Below are positions 58,264 to 64,000 of a stretch of 64,000 nucleotides of DNA, in pieces; the stretch's first letter is position 1; each line of letters opens with the position of its first letter. Under the pieces are notes generated by a model. The model ran no database searches. It worked only from the letters and a program-made list of their open reading frames with translations, and was not told the DNA's origin. The DNA comes from Paenibacillus phytohabitans. GTDB lineage: Bacteria > Bacillota > Bacilli > Paenibacillales > Paenibacillaceae. The DNA lies in assembly GCF_013141775.1 (NCBI RefSeq), contig NZ_WHOB01000094.1, forward strand, positions 62,001 through 126,000. The letters are read 5' to 3'. The position numbers were made by a program, and so were the translations under genes.

Positions 58264-59691
58264 TCAGATCACTCCTCCGCTGATTTCCGCCTGGGCCGGA
58301 CGGGGCGCTTCCGCCTCGAAACGCTTGCGGTGCAAATATTTGCCCGCACCAGCTGTGCCGACGAACGCCTTGTCGCGGATAACGAATTCTCCGCGGCTGA
58401 GCACAGACACCGGCTCACCCTTAACCTGCATACCTTCAAAAGCATTATAATCCACATTCATATGATGAGTCTCAGCGGAAAGCGTTCTTTCTACAACAGG
58501 ATCGAAGATGACGATATCTGCGTCACTGCCTACAGCGATTGTGCCTTTTTGCGGGAACAGGCCGAACAGCTTGGCACTGGAGGTGGAGATAATATCCACG
58601 AACTTGTTAAGTGAAATGCGGCCCTTCTGCACACCTTCAGAGTAGAGTACGCTGAACCGGTCTTCGATGGTTGGCCCGCCGTTCGGAATCTTCGAGAAAT
58701 CACCCAGCCCCAGATCCTTCTGTCCCTTGAAGTTAAAAGAGCACTGATCAGAACCTATCGTCTGCAGCGTACCGCTCCACAGCGCATCCCATAATACGTC
58801 CTGATTCCACTGCTCGCGCAGCGGAGGAGACCAGACATACTTCGCACCCTCGAAGTCCGGCTTCTCAAGCGCTGACTGGTCCAGCACCAGATACTGCGGG
58901 CAGGTCTCACCGTAGACGCGCAGCCCTTTCTTGCGGGCTTCCGCGATCTTCCAGGCGGCTTCGGCGCAGGTCACATGCACTACATAGAGCTGCGAATCCG
59001 TCAGCCCGGTTAAATATGCAGCCCGGCCGGTGGCCTCGCCCTCCAGCTCGGGAGGACGGGTCAGCGCGTGATAGATCGGATCGGTGTTGCCGGCAGCCAG
59101 CGCCTGATCCACCAGATACTCGATTACATCGCCGTTCTCGGCATGCACCATTACAAGTGCACCTTCGCGCTTCGCGGCCTGCAGCGTCTTGTACAGCACG
59201 CCGTCATCAGCCTGGAAGGTGTTCTTGTAGGCCATGAACACCTTCAGCGAGGTAATGCCTTCCTTCTCAATAATCTGCGGCAGCTCGTCAAGCACCTTGT
59301 CGTTAAGCTCCGAGACCATGAGGTGGAAGCTGTAGTCAATGACTGCCTTATCCTGCGACTTGTTATGCCAGGTATCTACCGCCTGCTGCAGCGGCTGGCC
59401 CTTGGTGGTCAGGCAGAAGTCTATAACCGTTGTGGTTCCGCCATAGGCGGCGGCAATCGTGCCGGTCTCGAAATCATCAGCAGTGACGGTACCGCCAAAA
59501 GGCATATCCAGGTGCGTATGCGGGTCAATCCCCCCCGGAAATACGTAACAGCCGGAAGCGTCGACAATCTCGGCTCCCGGCGCTTCAAGGTTCAGGCCAA
59601 TTCCGGTGATGATCCCATCTTCAATCAGGACATCCCCTGTATAAGTATCCGCTGCTGTGACGATAATGCCGTTCTTGATGATCTTCTTCAT
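58264..59691 (-). CDS. hydA: Dihydropyrimidinase (D-hydantoinase)
   Basis: 475 aa cyclic amidohydrolase. Metal ligands: H-x-H in DPHTHLDMPFGG, carboxylysine in SLKVFMAYKN, His in MVHAENGD and VHVTCAEA, and the catalytic Asp in IGSDQCSFN. It opens dihydrouracil or dihydrothymine, the second step of reductive pyrimidine degradation. GGAGGTGGGTTAAG ahead of ATG lies at the end of preA. Downstream beta-ureidopropionase is not present in the window. Confidence 0.9.
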   Translation of the reverse strand: MKKIIKNGIIVTAADTYTGDVLIEDGIITGIGLNLEAPGAEIVDASGCYVFPGGIDPHTHLDMPFGGTVTADDFETGTIAAAYGGTTTVIDFCLTTKGQPLQQAVDTWHNKSQDKAVIDYSFHLMVSELNDKVLDELPQIIEKEGITSLKVFMAYKNTFQADDGVLYKTLQAAKREGALVMVHAENGDVIEYLVDQALAAGNTDPIYHALTRPPELEGEATGRAAYLTGLTDSQLYVVHVTCAEAAWKIAEARKKGLRVYGETCPQYLVLDQSALEKPDFEGAKYVWSPPLREQWNQDVLWDALWSGTLQTIGSDQCSFNFKGQKDLGLGDFSKIPNGGPTIEDRFSVLYSEGVQKGRISLNKFVDIISTSSAKLFGLFPQKGTIAVGSDADIVIFDPVVERTLSAETHHMNVDYNAFEGMQVKGEPVSVLSRGEFVIRDKAFVGTAGAGKYLHRKRFEAEAPRPAQAEISGGVI

Positions 59692-59692
59692 C

Positions 59693-60982
59693 TTAACCCA
59701 CCTCCACTTCCGAATAAGAACCGTTTAATCCGCTAATGACCTGATTACGCTGATTCCAGGTCATCGGGGCCGCTCCGCTATCCAGTGCAACCATATCAAT
59801 GGCACCGTCTGCCGGGCAGACGATAGAACATAAATTACAGCCTACACAGTCTTCCTCACGCACCTGCAGAATCGCCTTACCCTCTGCATTCGTTAGCATA
59901 TCGATACATTGATGCGAAGCGTCCTCACAGGCAATATGGCATTTATTGCAGTTGATGCAGTTATCCTCGTTAATCCGCGCAACCACTTTATAGTTGAGGT
60001 CGAGATCGCCCCAGTTGGAATACTTGGGCACCGACTTGCCGATCAGTTCCATGACGGAAGCCAGCCCTTTCTCATCCAGGTAATTATTCAGGCCGTCGAT
60101 CATCTCCTCCACAATCCGGAAGCCATGATGCATAACCGCCGTACAGACCTGAATGCCGGTGGAGCCCATCAGCATGAACTCTACGACATCCTGCCAGGTG
60201 GAGATGCCGCCGATTCCGGAAATCGGAACATCGACTGCGCGGTCACGCGCACATTCCGCCACCATGCTGAGGGCAATCGGCTTCACTGCCGGACCGCAGT
60301 AGCCGCCGTGCGCACCCTGGCCGCCGACATTCGGGATCGTGTTCCAGCTGTGAATATCCACCCCGGCCAGGCTGTTGATCGTATTGATCAGGCTGATCGC
60401 ATCCGCGCCGCCTTTGACGGCATGCCGGGCTACGACCGTAATGTCGGTGATATTCGGCGTCAGCTTCACAATGACCGGTGTTGTCGCCACTTCCTTGACC
60501 CAGGTGGTCTGCGCCTGCACCAGATCGGGCTGCTGGCCGGAAGCTGCGCCCATTCCGCGCTCGGCCATCCCGTGCGGACAGCCGAAGTTGAGCTCAAGGC
60601 CGTCTACGCCGACCGCTTCGACGCGCTTGACGATTTCATGCCATTTCTCCTGCTTGGGCTCAACCATCAGCGAAGCGATAATCGTATTGTTCGGGAATCT
60701 CTTCTTCGTCTCATAGATTTCCTTGAGGTTAACCTCCAGCGGACGGTCGGTAATGAGCTCGATATTGTTGAAGCCCGCTACACGCTGCCCGCCAAAATGA
60801 ACGGCGGCAAACCGCGAGGAGGTGTTAATGACCGGCTCGCCCAGCGTTTTCCACACCGCGCCGCCCCAGCCTGCTTCGAATGCGCGCTGCACCTGATAAC
60901 CTGTATTGGTAGGCGGCGCAGAGGCCAGCCAGAACGGATTCGGTGACTTGATTCCTGCAAAATCAATACTGAGATCTGCCAT
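59693..60982 (-). CDS. preA: NAD-dependent dihydropyrimidine dehydrogenase subunit PreA
   Basis: 429 aa. FMN barrel related to dihydroorotate dehydrogenase, with NFGCPHGMAERGMGAASGQQP around the catalytic loop and SLINTINSLAGVD; the C-terminal 100 residues hold two [4Fe-4S] ferredoxin clusters (CINCNKCHIAC, CVGCNLCSIVCP). Position equivalent to human DPD Cys671 (LACGQ) is Ser here (AASGQ). It reduces uracil and thymine with the PreT subunit, transcribed just before it. GGAGGGAATATCA precedes ATG. Confidence 0.92.
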   Translation of the reverse strand: MADLSIDFAGIKSPNPFWLASAPPTNTGYQVQRAFEAGWGGAVWKTLGEPVINTSSRFAAVHFGGQRVAGFNNIELITDRPLEVNLKEIYETKKRFPNNTIIASLMVEPKQEKWHEIVKRVEAVGVDGLELNFGCPHGMAERGMGAASGQQPDLVQAQTTWVKEVATTPVIVKLTPNITDITVVARHAVKGGADAISLINTINSLAGVDIHSWNTIPNVGGQGAHGGYCGPAVKPIALSMVAECARDRAVDVPISGIGGISTWQDVVEFMLMGSTGIQVCTAVMHHGFRIVEEMIDGLNNYLDEKGLASVMELIGKSVPKYSNWGDLDLNYKVVARINEDNCINCNKCHIACEDASHQCIDMLTNAEGKAILQVREEDCVGCNLCSIVCPADGAIDMVALDSGAAPMTWNQRNQVISGLNGSYSEVEVG

Positions 60983-61009
60983 TGATATTCCCTCCCTGTC
61001 TTATGAAAT

Positions 61010-62398
61010 CTATACCGCAGAGCCAACCACACTGTCCTGATGGCCCGACATTTGCTTCACAATCGCATAGGCGGCATCCTTGCCCTGCTGGGCGGCAGAG
61101 ACAACCATCGCTTCACCTGCACCGGAACCGAAGACGATATCACCGGCAGCATAGATCTGCGGATCAGAGGTACGCCCGGTTGCCCCGTCAATCTTCACTA
61201 CACCCCGGTGATGCTCCAGGCCCAGCGCTTCAATGAGATCAATCCGCCGCTTCTGCCCGATCGCCACAACTACTGCGTCCACAGGCAGGATGAATTCGGA
61301 GCCCTCCACCGGCATCGGAGCAAGGCGGCCGTCCGGACCGGTCTCACCCGTCAGCTTCATCTGCACACATTCCAGCCCGGCTACATTGCCAAGCTCGTCC
61401 CCGACAATCCGCTTCGGCAGGGTCAGCCAGCTGAACTCAACGCCTTCCTGCTTGGCGAATTCATATTCGAAGTCATAGGCCGTCATCTCCGTACGGGTCC
61501 GGCGGTAGACCATCTTCACGTTCGCTGCGCCAAGCCGCACAGAGCAGGTAGCCGCATCGATCGCCGTGTTGCCTGCGCCAATGACAGCAACGCGCCGGCC
61601 CATCAGCTCCAGGGTAGGAATCCCGGTCTTCGTGGTTTCCACCAGCTCTATTGCATCATAGACACCGGATAGCTTCTCGCCCTCGATGCCCAGCGGAGGG
61701 ACATAGCCCATGCCTGCAGCCAGCACAATAGCGTCATACCCGGCCTTCAGCTCTTCAACAGAGATATCCACTCCGACCTTCATACCGGTGCGGATCTCTA
61801 CGCCAAGCTTCTCTACCTGCTCTACTTCCCATAGGGAGATGGACTGCGGCAGCCGGAACGAGACAATCCCGTGGGTATCCAGCCCCCCTGCCAGCTGCTT
61901 CGCTTCATAAATCACGACCTGGAAGCCCGCGCGTGCCAGCTCTCTGGCTGCGGACAGCCCTGCCGGACCGCCGCCGATCACGGCGGCTTTTTTACCGTTG
62001 GGGACACCTGCCTTGAATAATTGAACTCCGCTGCTGATCGCCCAGTCAGTAGCGTAACGCTGCAGCAGGCCAATCTGAATCGGCGCCGAAGCGTCATTCA
62101 GGACACAGGCGCCTTCGCACAGCTCTTCGGTAGGGCATACGCGGGCGCAGCTGGCGCCTACCGGGTTGGAATCCATAATCGTCTGCGCCGAACCCTTGAG
62201 GTTATCGGTGGCGATTCTTTTGATGAAGGAAGGGATATTAATGCTGGTCGGACAGGCCTTGATACAAGGGGCATCATAACAATACAGACAGCGGTTGGAT
62301 TCCTCGATTGCACCTTTGCGGGTAAGTCCCGGCTCAGCCTCGGCAAAATTGCGCATGAACATATCAGGTGTGAACGTTAACGGTGAAGCCTGCTCCAT
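61010..62398 (-). CDS. preT: NAD-dependent dihydropyrimidine dehydrogenase subunit PreT
   Basis: 462 aa. N-terminal Fe-S region with CLYCYDAPCIKACPTSI and CARVCPTEELCEGAC; FAD-binding GGGPAGLSAARELARAG; NAD-binding GAGNTAIDAATC. It passes electrons from NADH through FAD and Fe-S centres to PreA. First gene of the operon; GGAGGGATAACCG precedes ATG. The divergent pucR-type gene probably regulates it. Confidence 0.92.
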   Translation of the reverse strand: MEQASPLTFTPDMFMRNFAEAEPGLTRKGAIEESNRCLYCYDAPCIKACPTSINIPSFIKRIATDNLKGSAQTIMDSNPVGASCARVCPTEELCEGACVLNDASAPIQIGLLQRYATDWAISSGVQLFKAGVPNGKKAAVIGGGPAGLSAARELARAGFQVVIYEAKQLAGGLDTHGIVSFRLPQSISLWEVEQVEKLGVEIRTGMKVGVDISVEELKAGYDAIVLAAGMGYVPPLGIEGEKLSGVYDAIELVETTKTGIPTLELMGRRVAVIGAGNTAIDAATCSVRLGAANVKMVYRRTRTEMTAYDFEYEFAKQEGVEFSWLTLPKRIVGDELGNVAGLECVQMKLTGETGPDGRLAPMPVEGSEFILPVDAVVVAIGQKRRIDLIEALGLEHHRGVVKIDGATGRTSDPQIYAAGDIVFGSGAGEAMVVSAAQQGKDAAYAIVKQMSGHQDSVVGSAV

Positions 62399-62447
62399 CG
62401 GTTATCCCTCCTTCTGTATGATAGCTTCCGCATTCGAATCAGGTTTG

Positions 62448-62464
62448 TGTTATATAATATAACA
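62448..62464. promoter_or_regulatory. Palindrome upstream of preT
   Basis: TGTTATATAATATAACA is a perfect 17-bp palindrome 50 bp before the preT start, in the AT-rich promoter region. Candidate operator; binding protein unknown. Confidence 0.5.
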
Positions 62465-62620
62465 TTATTACGATGATTGCCTTAATATTTTACTTACTTA
62501 TCAGGATTATTGTAGTAAAATGAACTCTAAGCCAACATCAGCACCGATTCACATTCAATATTGAGTCATATTTCCTGACATTCTATATTCAAACTATAGT
62601 CAATTCGATTTTTCGTTACA

Positions 62621-62637
62621 TTAGACACATTGTCTAA
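62621..62637. promoter_or_regulatory. Palindrome upstream of the pucR-type gene
   Basis: TTAGACA-CAT-TGTCTAA is a perfect 7-3-7 palindrome about 96 bp before the pucR start. It differs in sequence from the one near preT. The rest of the 62399-62732 interval is AT-rich with no gene. Confidence 0.5.
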
Positions 62638-62732
62638 TTTCAAAAGTCTATTTTTTACCTGTGAGAATGTGCTGAGAATGGAGAAGCCGCGCAGGCGGGC
62701 TGCAAGGCATACGTTCAACGAGGGGGAAGCTT

Positions 62733-64000
62733 ATGGATTGGGAACTTGTATTTACGATCCGCGATGCGCTGAAGAGACCGCTGTTTGCGGAAGCCGAGCT
62801 GATTGGAGGAAGAAACGGCCTAAACCGGGCGGTCCGCTGGGTGCATGTGCTGGAGAGCGCAAGCTTCGACAGCCTGATTCACGGAGAAGAGATGATTCTG
62901 ACCACCGGGATGAGTGCAAGCACTGATTTGGCCGCTTCTTTATCTTTTATGCAGAATTTGATCGATAAGAACGCCGCCTGTTTGTGCATTGAGCTTGGAG
63001 CGTATTTCAGCTCGATTCCGCAGGAAATGATTGATCTGGCCAACCATCACGACTTCCCGCTGATACAGTTTACCCGCACTGTACGTTTTGTCGATATCAC
63101 ACTCGATCTGCATTCCCTCATCATCAACCGCCATCACCGCATGCTGCAGGAGCTGGAGAGCATCTCCCGCGAATTCCACCGTCTGACGCTGACCTCCCAG
63201 GGGACCCTTAAGGTATTGCAGTTACTATGCAAAAGCACCCGCACACAGATTGTCTATATGCAGCTTCAGGGTAAACCCCTGTTCTTCCCGGCCCTGCCGC
63301 CCGAGGAGCAGCAGCCGCTGCTGAGTTTCTTCGAGGCCTTCAGTGAAGAAATGGAGGGCGTTCAACCGGATGCCGCACCGCATATCCGTGAGTATGGCCA
63401 TAAGACCATTGCCCTGAAGCCAGTCGGAGCCTTGGACCAGACCTGGGCCTATATCCTGATGGTCTGCAATCACAAGCCGCAGGAATTCGACTGCCTGCTG
63501 CTGGATTCCGCCTCCCTGTCAATCGCCCAGGAGCTGCTGCGCACGCGGTATATGGAGGAACGCAAGCTTTTCTCCGAGAATCTGTGGGTGGATGAGCTCG
63601 TTAGCGGCCGCGGCCAGGAGGATAACCGGATCAAGGGGCTGGTCGGACCCGACTTCAACGTGGTTAACGAGCTGCCGTACCGCGTATGCCTGATCGAGAT
63701 TGAGAACCCGCGTGACGTCAAATGGAACAGCTCGGAGAATGACTGGGAATCGATCACCTTCCATCTCTCGCTCATTCTGCGCTCGATCTTCGAGAAGTAC
63801 TCCCTGCGTCCGCTGATTACGCTGAAGAATAACCGGCTGACCGTCATTGCGCTGGATATCCAGTCCAAGCTGCCCGGCAAGCTGCGTCTGCAGCAGGCGC
63901 TCGATTCCCTGCAGCATATCCGCTCGGATGAGAAGCTGAAGGACCTGCAGCTCGTTACCGGAGTCAGCAAGTCCCATAGAGGTCTGAAACATGCCCATGC
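62733..64000 (+). CDS. PucR-family transcriptional regulator (partial, C-terminus outside window)
   Basis: At least 422 codons. The N-terminal ~125 residues (WELVFTIRDALKRPLFAEAE, then GGRNGLNRAVRWVHVLESAS and FDSLIHGEEMILTTGMS) form the purine-catabolism PucR sensor domain. A middle region follows; the C-terminal CdaR/PucR HTH is beyond the edge. AGGGGGAAGCTT precedes ATG. It is divergent from preT-preA-hydA, which it probably controls. Confidence 0.88.
   Translation, partial: MDWELVFTIRDALKRPLFAEAELIGGRNGLNRAVRWVHVLESASFDSLIHGEEMILTTGMSASTDLAASLSFMQNLIDKNAACLCIELGAYFSSIPQEMIDLANHHDFPLIQFTRTVRFVDITLDLHSLIINRHHRMLQELESISREFHRLTLTSQGTLKVLQLLCKSTRTQIVYMQLQGKPLFFPALPPEEQQPLLSFFEAFSEEMEGVQPDAAPHIREYGHKTIALKPVGALDQTWAYILMVCNHKPQEFDCLLLDSASLSIAQELLRTRYMEERKLFSENLWVDELVSGRGQEDNRIKGLVGPDFNVVNELPYRVCLIEIENPRDVKWNSSENDWESITFHLSLILRSIFEKYSLRPLITLKNNRLTVIALDIQSKLPGKLRLQQALDSLQHIRSDEKLKDLQLVTGVSKSHRGLKHAH

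Noticed and set aside
62630..62926. Short plus-strand open frame overlapping the start of the pucR-type gene
   Set aside because: Different frame from the PucR domain, with no ribosome site and no recognisable protein.

Overview
The window reads as a chromosomal segment of an endospore-forming, low-to-mid GC Gram-positive, most likely Paenibacillus or a close relative. The evidence is a GerA-type germinant receptor subunit, a Spo0E-like phosphatase, a C-terminal three-SLH-domain surface protein, a lipoteichoic-acid-synthase family protein, large multidomain c-di-GMP proteins, and a 7TMR-DISM sensor paired with a SARP-like regulator. I saw no rRNA, tRNA, CRISPR array, phage genes or intact transposase.

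Layout. 1-4.2 kb: 3' part of a gerA-type gene on the minus strand, then a FAD/Rieske oxidoreductase, an SDR reductase and an ABM/IsdG-like monooxygenase. 4.3-11.4 kb: an MMPL/RND transporter, a tandem palindromic repeat array, and a marR-ABC-ABC operon with a near-ideal promoter/operator. 11.5-15.6 kb: an XRE-type regulator, a Spo0E-like protein, and a LysR/CidA/CidB murein-hydrolase control unit. 15.6-21.2 kb: a Gfo/Idh oxidoreductase, an XPD/DinG-type helicase with a nuclease-like N-terminus, and an LtaS-family enzyme. 21.2-28.4 kb: MarR, a chemoreceptor, an MHYT-GGDEF-EAL protein and an ABC-2 exporter. 28.5-33.5 kb: two secreted surface proteins behind a long leader that carries a duplicated attenuator-like element. 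33.6-35.4 kb: a dicarboxylate/cystine-type symporter and a second palindromic repeat array. 35.4-39.3 kb: a Gfo/Idh oxidoreductase and a three-gene operon (UbiA prenyltransferase, beta-rich unknown, UbiA prenyltransferase) behind a perfect 7-1-7 Fur-box-like palindrome. 39.4-45.3 kb: two more GGDEF-EAL proteins and an acetate-uptake-type transporter. 45.4-49.4 kb: AraC, a response-regulator remnant, a DsrE-like protein, a class V aminotransferase and a TVP38 protein. 49.6-54.7 kb: a hybrid kinase, its response regulator and a cohesin-like protein. 54.8-57.9 kb: GNAT and metNIQ. 58.0-64.0 kb: a reductive pyrimidine catabolism operon (preT-preA-hydA) divergent from a pucR-type regulator that runs off the window.

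The regions that look least explained are the tandem leader element near 33.3-33.5 kb with its two lone-cysteine surface proteins, the Fur-box-associated prenyltransferase operon, the ~51-bp palindromic repeat arrays, a possible three-way-junction RNA at 47.15 kb, and the short metN leader whose hairpin arrangement resembles the 33-kb elements. Several genes appear to use non-ATG starts (ATT, CTG, GTG), judged from Shine-Dalgarno placement and protein fold. All functional calls come from reading motifs; no searches were run.
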